Shown here piece by piece: positions 24,341 through 35,400 of a stretch of 64,000 bases of DNA. The position numbers were made by a program, and so were the translations under genes. The notes beneath the pieces are model-generated. The model saw only the letters and a list, made by a program, of their open reading frames with translations, did no database searches and was not told the origin of the DNA. The first letter of the stretch is position 1; each line of letters opens with the position of its first letter. Where the stretch lies: positions 124,001-188,000 of the forward strand of contig JAHQIW010000330.1 in assembly GCA_019055375.1 (NCBI GenBank), written 5' to 3'. Source of the DNA: Parelaphostrongylus tenuis (Eukaryota; Nematoda; Chromadorea; Rhabditida; Metastrongylidae).

Positions 24341-24604
24341 ATGAAATTCTTTTTGAATAATTGCTTCTAGCGGTGGTAAGATGTTTCAAATATACCACTG
24401 ATGTAGAGTGATGTGCAAAACTTTCGCGCCAGCCGAGACTAAACCCGTACCTCACTCTAGGAGCGCGTGCTCTATCCGTTACACTACTGACCTGACTGCC
24501 CTCTAGTCCCGCCTGATGCCAAAGTTTTGCACATCACTTTGCGTCAGTGGGTATATTTGAAACATCTATCATCGCTAAAAGCAGTCAAATAAAAAGAATT
24601 TCAT
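24341..24604. mobile_element. Fold-back element enclosing a tRNA-like sequence (family 4)
   Basis: Two arms of about 85 bp (24341-24425 and 24521-24604) are inverted complements: ATGAAATTCTTTTT at the ends, GATGTTTCAAATATAC(C) and AGTGATGTGCAAAACTTT inside. The 95 bp centre, read on the minus strand, has TAGTGTAACGGATAGAGCAC (A-box-like) and GGGTTTAGTCTCGGC (B-box-like). The combination of a DNA-transposon-like long TIR with a tRNA-derived core is unusual. Confidence 0.7.
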
Positions 24605-24619
24605 TTGATCTTTAATACA

Positions 24620-24720
24620 CAATATCTGTCAACGGGACTGGGTTCAATGTCGAAACCGACTACCCGAGCCGTGCCGTTAACGGCTGGCGGCTGACAGATA
24701 GATGCGCTGCACGTTCGGTT
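24620..24720 (+). repeat. Dispersed repeat, second copy
   Basis: This copy matches 19.05-19.14 kb (CTGGGTTCAATGTCGA, CCGTTAACGGCTGG, GATAGATGCGCTGCA) and directly follows the fold-back element. Confidence 0.5.
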
Positions 24721-25188
24721 AATACCTCCTATATTTGGTGACAATTCAATGGAACAATCATTGCCCACCTGTTGTATTAAACTCACCATTCATTGTATAG
24801 GATAATTTACCAATTTGTTGCTACACACAACAAAAAATAAGTTCTGCTTGAACCAAGAAACAAATCTAGTTTTTCGCTTTTTTTTTGTTTCTTTAGTTTC
24901 AGTACGGCTTATTTCACTGTGCATAACAACAAACTTAAACTATTCTACAAAAGCAGTGAGCGGTGGGTTCGAGGCAAAATGTGGACAATGATTTTTGCAT
25001 TCGATTGTCACCAAATATAGGAAGTGCTAGTCGAATGATTGGATGCGATGTGGTGTAAGACCTCGTCTAGGCTATGAGACTGGCAAAACCTAAGCCCCCG
25101 AAATTGAAAGGAAAGGTATCAACTCTCGAATGTTCCTGAATTTCTTCTTTAAGCCAAACACGAGGTGTTATATTAAACTTTGTTTGAC

Positions 25189-25223
25189 AGCTGACGCTTC
25201 GTCAGTTCGCCTTCTTCAGAGCC
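25189..25223 (-). ncRNA. Hammerhead-like motif, degenerate
   Basis: The minus strand reads GGCU, CUGAAGA, a weak stem II (GGC/GAC), GAAG in place of GAAA, then CGUC and AGCU. Stem I (GGCU with AGCU) still pairs. It is a sister copy of the motif at 38299-38335, sharing the upstream TTGACCTTTCCA. The GAAA change suggests an inactive copy. Confidence 0.35.
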
Positions 25224-25624
25224 TGGAAAGGTCAAATCTTCCGCAATCCAATAAGCCAAGCACCTTCATTACTGCTTAAGAAAAAATCACCAGACCTAGA
25301 TTTCAATAGCATCAAGCACATCAACTCTCAACATACTCACCGCTTTTTATATGTGTTTCACCGAATGATTGAAGTGGAGACCACCGGAAGGAGATTACAT
25401 AGGCTCGTAATGCACCTTACCCATCAAAGCAACAGTCTTATAACAAAAAACAGTCTTGAATTTTCACCAAAATAAACACGATAATCGGCTTAAGTGCCAT
25501 TTAAGAAGTATATTCAACGCCTAGAAACAATGAAAAAGTGGAGACGTCAAGAAAAGAGTGAATAAGGACCTGATCCTTTTCATCGACTGTTTTTTAACCT
25601 CGCTATGAATATTCAATATGGTTT

Positions 25625-25760
25625 GCAAGAATGTTTAAAGCCTTAACGAAGTTGTTACGTCATAGCGATACGCGTTTCAAGGGTATCGCCCTCTTCATCA
25701 GTGGCCCACGACCACGTATGGCTCCAACGTAACAACCTCGGTAAGACATTAAACATTCTT
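25625..25760 (-). repeat. Inverted-repeat element carrying a hammerhead-like core
   Basis: Outer arms GAATGTTTAA...GTTGTTACGT and their inverse ACGTAACAAC...TTAAACATTC surround the motif at 25669-25701. In the minus-strand RNA they would extend stem I across a large internal loop. Confidence 0.55.
25669..25701 (-). ncRNA. Hammerhead-like core (CUGAUGA...GAAA)
   Basis: The minus strand reads CUGAUGA (25701-25695), a GAGGG/CCCUU-type stem II with CGAUA loop, GAAA (25678-25675), then CGCGUA. ACGCGU is self-complementary, as in type I hammerheads with a minimal stem III, and GUA would be the cleavage triplet. Proximal stem I pairing is poor in this copy (only U1.1-A2.1), though distal arms pair well. 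Activity is uncertain. Confidence 0.5.
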
Positions 25761-25984
25761 ATAAACTATACTGAGCAAGAATTATCAAAAAAATTAACCA
25801 TTCATATATCAATCTAATCTTAGTTGTAATTTTGGTCGACACTTGGACTAACACTAGAACCAAGTCCATTACAAAGTGCTTTTTTGTAATAGCATTGAAA
25901 ATATTGGTTTGAGATCGTCTATTATGGAGTAGTCTGACACAAAGTTTTATAAAATTATCATAACATCCTGATAATAATTTTTGA

Positions 25985-26300
25985 GCCACGCATGTCAGTG
26001 TTCAGTTAAATGGACTGACTCTATAGATCCCGATACACGTGTTTCGATCTTACTATCTCGTCAGTCGAGCAGTTATCCTTCGTCTTTTTTACCAATCCTG
26101 TGTGGGTGCTCCAGTCCCCACACTGAGAGTTAACGACGCCGAACATTCCACACTCTATGTGCAGTGAAATTATCACCGAACACAGAGTTTTATACACTCG
26201 ATTGCTCTTGGCTAGTATATTTAAACATCATATCTTATAAAAATAATCAGGCATATTGAAATTTGAGCTGTGGTCTTAAGAAAACACTCGAAACGAAAGA
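25985..26300 (-). mobile_element. Hammerhead-bearing dispersed repeat, copy 1
   Basis: On the minus strand the repeat reads AGCTCAAATTTCAATA, GCAATCGAGTGTATAAAACT, CTCTGTGTTCGGTGATAATT, then the hammerhead-like motif. The same order occurs on the plus strand at 43260-43590. No open frame is present, so it would be a non-autonomous, possibly retrozyme-like, element (inference). Confidence 0.55.
26029..26069 (-). ncRNA. Hammerhead ribozyme-like motif, complete
   Basis: All core parts are present on the minus strand: CUCGA (stem I), CUGACGA (26064-26058), stem II GAU/AUC, GAAA (26045-26042), stem III ACAC/GUGU, cleavage triplet GUA (after 26034), then UCGGG, which pairs with CUCGA over five positions including one G-U. 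The family assignment is type I with a very short self-complementary helix III, a form known to work as a dimer. It sits toward the 3' part of a repeat whose second copy is at 43.3-43.6 kb. Confidence 0.6.
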
Positions 26301-26353
26301 TATAATATCATAATAGGTTATGTAAAGATTTCGCTCCGTTTTGATTTTTCAGT

Positions 26354-26518
26354 ATGATATTGAGGATACTTTGCTCCGTACAAAAGGCAATACCAATAAC
26401 CGAAGTATTCTCCATCGATCACGGCAACTTCTTGCTACCTGTTGAGCAAGAGATCGATGCCTTGAATGTAGATTGCCGTCCTTTCTACAGCCGTATCAGC
26501 CTCAACCTGCATTAATCT
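26354..26518 (+). pseudogene. Possible Tudor-domain exon fragment
   Basis: Directly after GATTTTTCAG an ATG frame of 54 codons includes ITEVFSIDHGNFLLPVEQEI. VFSIDHGN is close to the VxxIDYGN strand of Tudor domains, and the acceptor-like site is well formed. I found no neighbouring exons, so this may be a fragment of a duplicated gene or a coincidence. Confidence 0.2.
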
Positions 26519-26947
26519 TGCGCGTCACTTCACTAGCATTTTCCCCTACGCGCTATTCGTGCATGAGTAGTAAGCGAATTCGTTCCAACAGCTCCATCTT
26601 AAAACAAGCGGAGGCCAGTTGTATACCAAGATGTTCACAAGAAAATCCGGAACTGAATTATACCAAAACCATGCAATTTCATTGCAGAAATCCTATTGAA
26701 AACCAAACCAGCACGCACTTTAACATAATCTATTACATTCCAGTATTATTCTCCCTTTATATTTCCTAATCTTAACATTTATGGACTAATATCAGTCGAT
26801 GTTGAGAGAATACATCTTGAAACTGCGTCATCATCAATAATTACGGTAGTTCATCAATTATGGGAAGTGAAGCGATGAGCTATAAAACTAGAAGAAGCGA
26901 CCAGTATGTAGGAGACTTTAGATCCTGGACGAGGACACCGCCATTGT

Positions 26948-27515
26948 AATAGGTTGGGAAAATGTTTTGAGAAAATGCTTGTGACTTTTTTGAGTGTCTG
27001 CCATTTTCTGTGTTTTTGGGCGCTTTGAAAACCCGTCTTTCCCGCGCTGATTGGTGAATAATTTATCAACAAGTGAGCAAATTAGGTTGTTGATGATGCA
27101 CGAACGGCTGTGAGGTTCAAAGAGGGATTTTCCTCAATCGCTTCAAGTACAGTCGAACGATCAACTTGTTTTGGACGACCTGAACGCGGCTGATCTCCCA
27201 AACTTTCTTCACCTTCGTCAAACTAACTTTTTGAACCACCTGTGCACCGTACTTTTGCCAACTGTGTCTTCACTCCAAGCAGATTAATGCGCTCATTGTT
27301 ACCGTTGCATCTGAACTCAACAGCCATTCGTGCATCTTCAACAACCTATTTTGCTCGCTTGTTAACTCCATCTTGAAATAAGTAGATAATTTAAACACCA
27401 ATCAACGCGGGAGAAGGCGAGCGGCGGGCTTAGAAATGAGCCCAAAAAACACAAAAAATAGCCGGCACTCAAAAAAGTCACAAGCATTTTCTCAGAACTT
27501 TTTCCCCAACCTATT
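26948..27515 (-). pseudogene. Snap-back mariner: long TIRs plus transposase N-terminal domain only
   Basis: The termini AATAGGTTGGGAAAATGTTT and (inverted) AATAGGTTGGGGAAAAAGTT lie next to TA-rich flanks. Minus-strand frames give NNERIN, then (with frameshift) EDTVGKSTVHRWFKKF and GDQPRSGRPKQVDRSTVLEA. These are the paired HTH and GRPK linker of a mariner transposase. The catalytic DD34D domain is gone. The start region of the transposase also appears inverted at the other end (around 27050-27120), making arms of roughly 170 bp. Confidence 0.75.
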
Positions 27516-27671
27516 ATTAGAGCCATCAAACTCAGTAACTCCGGTGTATTGAATGAATAAGTTGTTTGTTAACTCTGCGAAAATCTTGCAGAACAAAGTA
27601 AATAGACTAGTGATAAGCTCAGCATCTTAGATGAGCAGAGATTATGTTGTAATTGCTGCGTTTATTTTTCT

Positions 27672-27720
27672 ATAGCTGACGCTTTGGCCGATTTCGCCCT
27701 CTGTGCAGTTCTGAAAGGTC
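27672..27720 (-). ncRNA. Hammerhead-like motif, strongly degenerate
   Basis: The minus strand has UUGACCUUUCAG, then a damaged core and GGCCAAAGCGUCAGCU. Recognised only by similarity to the copies at 25.2 and 38.3 kb. Confidence 0.25.
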
Positions 27721-28167
27721 AAGTTGACGTGCAGTCGAAATACTTTCACAACAACATTAGGAAAGGCTGGAACCTTAAATTAGATCGCATTGAAAACATC
27801 TTTTTCTTACACTTTTTATGACCTTTCACTTACTGATGAACAGCAATTGCACAGAGGGCAATGTACTTCTCTTAGATTAACTATAAATCAGTGTGAGATA
27901 TTGCGTTAGGTCACATGTAACGACAGTACATTCTTAACGTTCATCTGTAGATGTTTTGGATCTATTCGAAATGCTTCGAGAGTTTGAACAATGCGAAAGT
28001 TTTTTCTGAAAACTAATGATAGTTGTGAAGATTCTTGCTGTTAATCTCCGAGCAAAAGATTACTGAAACATTTATTAACAATCGTTTTGGTGTACTACAC
28101 CTATACTTCTTCTTCCTGGAAGAGGACCCAATTCAAGCTATTTTTATCATGTGCAAATTGTCCATTT

Positions 28168-28450
28168 CTTGAACGAGGGCGTGCGGCGCAGTGGTTAGAG
28201 GTGCTCTGCAACGCACATGACCGATTGCTCGATGGTCGGTGGTTCGATCCCACCCTTAGGACTTACCAGCCCTCTCAACTCTCCGTGGTTGGTGAATTGG
28301 TACCACACTGGTCTTGAAAGATAGCACCGACTAACTTGACATATCGATGGGCCACAGCAATCTAATGTACTGGCCAGATATGCATTCAATCACCTCGAAT
28401 AAAATTGAGGGCAATTGCACGGGGCATTCCTCAATGATTTATCAACGCCG
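28168..28450 (+). mobile_element. SINE family 1, best-preserved copy
   Basis: The head GCGGCGCAGTGGTTAGAGGT (A-box) and GGTGGTTCGATCCCACC (B-box) resemble a tRNA. The body has CTCTCCGTGGTTGGTGAATT and ATATGCATTCAATCACCTCG, and the 3' end GATTTATCAACGCCGTGAGC. It can serve as reference for the other copies. The frame 28087-28317 is repeat translation. Confidence 0.8.
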
Positions 28451-28454
28451 TGAG

Positions 28455-29125
28455 CGTTATTCCTTTGATCCTTCTTAAACGATGTATAAATTTTTACTCC
28501 TCACTTTGTCATCCAAGCAGACTTTCGTATAAAGAAGATGTTGACCTCGCCATTCATGATAGACGGCGCCCGATTTTTCCAGATTTACTGAAAGTTCCAA
28601 CCGTTTACGGCTTTAACGGAGTTTTTTCTTTTGATAATGAGATCTCCGACAACAGTTCCATACTATAAGCTTGCCTATCACTTACAACCCTCCTCCCTTC
28701 ATTAGTCATAGAGCGTGTCTAATTTGAGGTATACAAATTTGATGGGTTAGTGAGTCCTATGCTGCACATCACGATTAGCATATCTAAGAAGAGTCTTCAA
28801 AGAAACTTCATCGCAGGGCAAAGCGTAGAAATCGACAAGTTCGCCATTTCCATCAATAAGTCAGCCAAAGAGCACGACTAAATCGTCAGTATATTATGGC
28901 AAAATTAAACTTATAATTCTAGTTTTTCTTTTACGTTCAGTTCATGTAAAGTTTGACCGATACACCAATATCATAAGATCTCACGAAGATCAAAAGAAGC
29001 GGAAACCTGCTCAAACATCACTCACTATGCGGTAAAAGTACTGATAACTCCACGTCAGCATAGTAAAAACGAAGCACATCTAAGAAGAAACTTGACTGTA
29101 ATAAGAACTGTAATTGACGTATGGT
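28455..29125. other. No gene recognised
   Basis: One 72-codon frame has no motif. There is nothing else. Confidence 0.45.
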
Positions 29126-29129
29126 TATT

Positions 29130-29245
29130 TCTCAATGATGCACATTGATATACAAAACTCTGAACCTCAGCTGGGAGCCGAATCATGGCTCCACCCATGA
29201 CGGGTCGCATGGCTACCACTACACCACAGGGGTCGTCGTTTTGTT
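29130..29245 (-). mobile_element. tRNA-like element, family 4
   Basis: The reverse strand gives CCTGTGGTGTAGTGGTAGCC (A-box-like), then CGGCTCCCAGCTGAGG, which closes with the CCTGTG side. The flank TGATATACAAAACTCTG is a diverged terminal repeat. Confidence 0.5.
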
Positions 29246-29249
29246 GTCT

Positions 29250-30440
29250 CTCTCTCTCTTCAATATATAAGGCAACAAAGCTGTCACCATGCCAACAGTC
29301 AGCGGGTTCGGTTTAGTAAGTATACAATGGTATTGACCCCCAAATAAGCTGGTATCGACTGGATCTCAAGAATTTTTTGAATTCTCCTAATTTTAGAGCA
29401 GTACTATAGTATTTTGACTATTTATTCAAAGATGCTAGAACAATCAGCCATAGCATTAAAACAAACCCCCGCTATGAAAGTTGTAAAATAAGAAACATCT
29501 TGAAGTGCGTTTTCTCATATAAGCGTTAGCAATGTTTTCCTGACATATTAGTTCATTGGCATCGTCATGAACACACTGGAACAGCATTCAGTCGTGTTTC
29601 TTCTTCCATGATCGGGTTAGAAAATAGTGAAGACTACTCTTAATATTGTTTCTTAAACCTCCAATCGATGTGGATCAGCGTTTATCCCACACAAAAACAA
29701 CATGCCATGATCATTTGCTCATAGTTGTCACAAGTAAAACGGTCATGAATGTTCTACCCGCAGTTGTGTTTTCAGAATCCACCACGTATCCCAGAAAACC
29801 CAGCTGTACTTCTTTTAGAGGCTACGTCTAGTCTCTGTCTCTCCATTTCATTTTGTGGAGACACGACTAGGCTCGCTGCTTCACCACTGCTCCAGCCAAT
29901 TCCACAAACTTCTTAATTGGGAAATATAGAGACTTTTTTACCGGTTTCCAATAAACCATAGTATGCGGCATGCTAACTATAATTATTTGTTATTTATATA
30001 CATGTCCATTTCATATTGCATCGTCTTAAATACAAACCAAGTAATCTCCGTCGGATATCATACCTAAGGATATGGTCGAAAGCAAACAATGGGCGACGTC
30101 CATATGTCGCATGCGACTGAGCCATCTGATCCACCCATTTCTTAGCAAGCCCAACAACAGTCAACAACATTCAATCATTCTCCTTTGATAGCGTCAACAT
30201 CGTTTCATTCTTTGTCTAACAATTCAGCTTTTATTATTCGTTCAATATTTTGTGGCTTCGTCCATGCAAAAACTCTGTCTGACTCCCACAGCAGTTTAGA
30301 AACGCATTCAAGATATTTCATCTGGTTAACTACTGCCATTTCTTTTCCTTCAGTTACTTCATAGAATAATTTTCAGACATTATCCCATTAATCTTAAATC
30401 CATTGTTCAACCCCTTGACAATGACATGAGTCGTTTTTAG
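29250..30440. other. No gene recognised
   Basis: AT-rich, with no frame above about 61 codons and no matched repeat. Confidence 0.5.
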
Positions 30441-30445
30441 CTCGA

Positions 30446-30482
<37 letters not shown>
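30441..30482. repeat. (TC)n microsatellite
   Basis: About 20 perfect TC units. Confidence 0.95.
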
Positions 30483-30485
<3 letters not shown>

Positions 30486-30974
30486 TGTTTCTCGTCTGTT
30501 TCGAAGTAAATATGTGTTGGTGCGCGCTTCCGTGCAGATGGTACTTAATTTACGAACTTATTCCATTATTCCTATTCTTGTTTTATATATTTGATAATTA
30601 TTACAGAACCTACAATTAGCAGTTTCACAATACCTTGTAAAAAAGTTATATTTATTGGCAGCATATAATGCACAACAAGTTCTCATAATAGTATGCACAA
30701 ATAGTTCGTAAAGGCCTCAGTAAACAAATCGTTCTCACTGTGTTTATTGAGAAGCATTGGTGTTATTTCTATTACTAATAGTCGTACTAAACTGTCATCA
30801 GTTATACTCTATCAAATTCTTATGCTAATCCAACCAACTACTTCGATTACTTACAAATTTCATCGCGAACCCACCTCATTGTCATTGTAGCTCGCCAAGC
30901 GACTCCGTCGCGTGCCGTACAAAATTTCAATGTCGTTGACAAGGGGTTAATTTTTTCTTATTATCTTAATCGGA

Positions 30975-31225
30975 GTCACGTGATCCAGTGGTTGTGATGC
31001 TCGTTACGACGAGCATGGAGTCGAGCTCCACTCTCAACACTCTCCGGCAGTCAACAACGAACGCCTTATGGAACACGACAGCCAGGATATCCTCGAGATT
31101 ACTAGTCGAATCGCCCAGACAATATTCTACAACGTTCAAGAAGAAGACGAAAAAACGAATTATATGCTAGAAGTACTGCGATCCGCACAGTGAACAAAGA
31201 AGAAGCAGTATGAAGACGAATCAAT
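30975..31225 (+). mobile_element. tRNA-derived SINE, family 2
   Basis: The landmarks CTCCGGCAGTCAACAACGAA, GGAACACGACAGCC, TATCCTCGAGATTACTAG and TACTGCGATCCGCACAGTG occur in family order, with tail AATCAATAAAGTG. Confidence 0.7.
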
Positions 31226-31229
31226 AAAG

Positions 31230-32250
31230 TGTCTAAAAAGTACTGATTTCATGAAGTAGGATTCAACTGTTAGCTAATCGCTCTTGTGTTCATTGCTTCC
31301 TGAAATAAAAGTTTCATAGCCTCATGCTCCCTTAAACTCATTTATGTAGTAAACTCGAAAGTTCAGTTATTAACTCAAACGAAATTATTAGTCTGAGTTG
31401 TACAAAATCGTACAATTCTCTTTTCTCTTTAGTTCTATCGTTTCAGTGAAAATCTTTGTTCCTTACAATCTTTAACAATCGTACGAGCCTGACGGACCAT
31501 GGTGAAATACTATAATGATTTTGAATGAAGAAACACAGAATGTTAATAGATGCTGAGCGTTCATCTTCATTCGAACACGCTTAAATAACAAGTATGTATT
31601 GTTTTGACACCGGTAAACACACACCTTGTTGAGGGACTCGCTAATGTCATCGGGTTTTCAAATTTCTCTAGAGACACTCTCTTCATAAAGAAAAAATAAA
31701 ATTAAGGGAAAGATCCGACGATGCTTTAGCATTATTAGAATCAACAATGGAGAAGATACGGCCATACATAGCATTAAAATAATTATTTTCACAACGGATA
31801 AGTTGATATATCTTTGATTATTTGAATCTTTTCACAAGGCACTAATCAATGAAATTTGGTGAACAAACGGCATCACAGCCAGATAATCAATCTAATCGAT
31901 AACTATCATGTACACAATAATATACATAACTCTGCACTCATCTGGGCTATATACAACACGTATAATGCATCGAATGCGAGACGATGTGCATGAAGCTGAT
32001 CCCAACGACGACTTTGTCGCTGTATTGAGCTTCAGAGTTCTGAAGTGCCCTCGTCGAATGACGTCGTCATATCTGCTTCAAATGCACGGCTAGCAAAGGC
32101 AACAAGAAAAAGGCGGTCGCACTTCCTGAGTAAGAAGGCGGAAATCCAACTCACTGCTGGTCAGCGAAATGGCGAAAGGGAGATTACCGAAGAGCGATAG
32201 ATCACAGAGTATAGAAGCGGACGTCATCTAGAACATACGTCCATCGTCTT
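31230..32250. other. 3' flank of the phosphatase gene
   Basis: AT-rich to about 31900, then a GC-richer 300 bp (31960-32250) immediately 3' of the stop codon on the gene strand, likely 3' UTR. It includes an inverted repeat on the theme GGACGT...ACGTCC around 32220-32245. No poly(A) signal was identified with confidence. Confidence 0.35.
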
Positions 32251-32252
32251 TG

Positions 32253-32405
32253 TTATTGCGTTCGTTCAAGGAATAGCTGTGACTGCTGATCCTCGTGCTT
32301 CAGCACTTCAAAGATCGAATCGGCCTTCTCAAGACGCTCAAGTAATGGCAGAATATCAAGCAGCTCAACATCTGACGGATCGTCCCACCATGTCGGCACC
32401 GGAAT
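32253..32405 (-). CDS. scpl-1: scpl-1-like exon 8 (C-terminus and stop)
   Basis: After TTTGCAG the frame gives [40 protein letters not shown] and [10 protein letters not shown], ending in TAA at 32253. It aligns with the family ending [20 protein letters not shown]...LSRVDDVYSVL. The last 13 residues are unlike vertebrate tails. No clear AATAAA was found on the minus strand just downstream, so the 3' end is not defined. Confidence 0.93.
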   Translation of the reverse strand: MPVPTWWDDPSDVELLDILPLLERLEKADSIFEVLKHEDQQSQLFLERTQ

Positions 32406-35400
32406 CTGCAAAGCGCAAGTGTTCTATACGAAATATAAAAAAAAAGACTATTTTGAATTGGAAGATCGAATATGACCAAATACAAGAATCAGAAGGAAAC
32501 CTTACCGCATTTTCTGGATGAAAAGCATAACTAGCAGGTGAGTTGTCAATAATTAAAACCTTATTCAGATCCCTACCAAGCTTTGCCAAATCCTGAAAAA
32601 AGGTGGTTCATTGAAGAAAATACTTCCACAAAGGTTAACAGTTCAACAAGGATAATCCAAAGGGTATTACCTTGACGTAATTTCCTTTGTGATAAACGCA
32701 TGCCTCCCTAAACAATCGAGATCGAAAAACTCCACGTTTGTCAAGAAGATCGGCAACTGGATCGGCGTACTGAGAAACAAAACCATATCGAAATCGAAAA
32801 ACAAATTACGAAAACTTTATCGTGCACCTAAACTTTCACCCAACTTAGTTCTATACAAACACAGTACAGAAATGAATAGAACAGCAGAAAATGGACCAAC
32901 ATTCCATGAGAGCACAGTTTTTCATTGTTGAACTTATGTGAATTTTTGCTGCTCACTTCTCCACAATTTTGGACAATTTGCGTATGATTCCTTTTCGAAA
33001 TACCTACGTATCTAAACGCAAGATGTGGAAAATAGCATGAAAACACTAATAAAGTAGAAAATCTGATTAGAAATGAGTGGTGAAATGGATTGGATGACGA
33101 GTTTAAAATAACAGGGATTAGTAGTGGAGACACGTTCACCAAAAAATAGAAAAGGTGAAAGCTTCTGCCTTTTTTCCAAAGACGTTCCAAGAAAATTCAG
33201 CGTCTTTGGCACACTGGTCTACACTAAATGAATGAGGCCTTGTTTATTTTTAGAATGAGGGTTATGCATTGTGGCAGAACATTTCTGCTGTCAGAATCTC
33301 CTTTGAAGGAAAAGTCATTGACTACTCAATTATCAACTGCTATCGTACTAATCAGTCCTGTGCATCAAAGAGTATCAGTGCTGTTAAGGCCAAAAGAGAG
33401 ATTAACACCAGACTTGCTTGAAATAAAAAACACTAAGGACCCCATAGAATATTTTATGAGCAAAATAAGTCCTCATTCACCTCTCATATCTAAGACGTCA
33501 AATGCTTTGCTCATAATTAGAGAATTGGTCGACGTCTAACGCTTTACTTTTATTCAATAACATTTGCAGAAAGAATTAATCAGTTCCTAATGATGGAATG
33601 ACGCTATGTTTCCTTGCTCTTGACAATATGATTTTGTTCCTGTGTGTTTGAAAAAAGAACACAAAAAGAAAACCTATGGATACACAACTGAAATTTACTT
33701 TCGCAAGGCTTGCAGTGAACAGCACACATTCATAGCGATCACCAATTCGAGCGAGGAACTCGTCCACGTATGGTCGTTTCAGAACGTACACCTGATGTAC
33801 TACACCGTCGATCTCTACCGGAATCACAAAATCCGGGTTTTTCACTGGCTGAAATGAAGACCGCATAGTCGACAACTGACATATCTGAGACCACAAAACC
33901 CTATTTGACCATTTTTGAACAAAAATTTGTGGAGTTATATAATAACAGAACTATACTACGCCACAATAAACGTTTAACACCTTACTTCTGAAAATTTCAA
34001 TATGAATATATCACATGCACTGAAATTTTTGCATAAATACATATGACAGCTTCTGTTTTATTGGCATGTTTATGAGAGATTCACTAAAAGTACGACCATA
34101 ATGTAAGGAAGTTTGGTAGAATTTGGAAGAAAATGTAAAAAAAATTAGATTGACATTGATGCCAGAATTTTCAAGCTCTTGAACATAAGAACCAACGCGT
34201 AGATCTCATTCAGTTTCACTAATTACTTTTGAATGAGTAGGATCTTATTTCTGCGAAAAGGAGACAACAGCGTGCCTATTTATCTCCTAAAACGTCACAA
34301 TAGGAACTGGCGATCATCGTAGATCGGAGGAATTGCCACAACATGACCAGCTTCCTCTCATGATGACGGTGATTTTTGACGATCATTTATTTTATTTACA
34401 TGGCCCGTTATCCATTTTACTGTGCGCTCCCAATGCTTCAGACATCTAAATAGCTCTTCGTATTCTTCTTGAACAACGTAGAATACTGGTCATGTCTCTT
34501 TGCAACCTCTAAAATAGCTTAGTTTAGACGAGCGTTCCATATGGTGCTTGTTGTTGACTGCCGGAGAGTGTTGGAGGGTGAGGAACAGCCCCGCGCCGCC
34601 GCGACGAATATCACAACCACTCAGCGGTGGTCCTCCTTTTCTTAGCGAATAGTATTTTAATTTGAACTTTGAGATGAGAATGAAAAACTGGATAATCTTT
34701 CGAGGTTAAACGTTCGTTGTATACACAGTTCTTCATTCAGAAACACCGCCTAATCAATACGGTGAGTAAACTATAAGGATGTCAACAAAGTATGAAAATA
34801 TGCACATATTATAAAATGTCGTAATACCCAAAAATACCACATAAATAAAAAACAATCAAGAAAAAGATGGAAGAAAGAAAAAAACGAAAATCAAATTTAC
34901 TTTGAAAGATGAATGAACCAGTGTTTCATCGAGGTCGATGATAAGACACTTTTTATCCATGTCCGACGCTCTCACTGGTGGAAGCAGGAATTTTTCACCA
35001 GAAACCTCAAAATAGACCTACTATTTGGTTTCACACACCTACTCATTTGCCCTTTTTTCACAGTTGACCCGTTTGCACACAAATTACATCGAACCATTAT
35101 CCTTATGTTTACACAACTGACATGACTTTATTGATCGATCGACTAAACCAATAATGATACTATTAAGAGAGCGTACGTAGGGTACAGTAGAGCACGGTAG
35201 AAGGGAACAAACCTTGCATTGATTTTGCCTGAGGGGAAATCGTCTAAAGATTTCGTCTACAGTTTTGGTTTGTTGAGGTCGTAATACGAGTCTTCGAATA
35301 TACGCAGACGGATTCTCGAACTCAGACAACTCATCAATAAACGATTTTCTTCGCATTTCATCGATTCTACGTTGGGACCAAATTATGAAAAGCCTTGTTC

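Noticed and set aside
28168..28242. Possible functional tRNA gene
   Set aside because: A and B boxes are present but no cloverleaf closes, and the same head recurs in a SINE family.
30988..31170. 60-codon plus-strand frame
   Set aside because: Inside SINE family 2; the equivalent frame is broken in the other copies.
32365..32589. Single 74-codon frame as the C-terminus of the phosphatase
   Set aside because: After HPENA it reads through a 100-bp intron (GTAAGG...TTTGCAG); splicing restores the conserved family ending.
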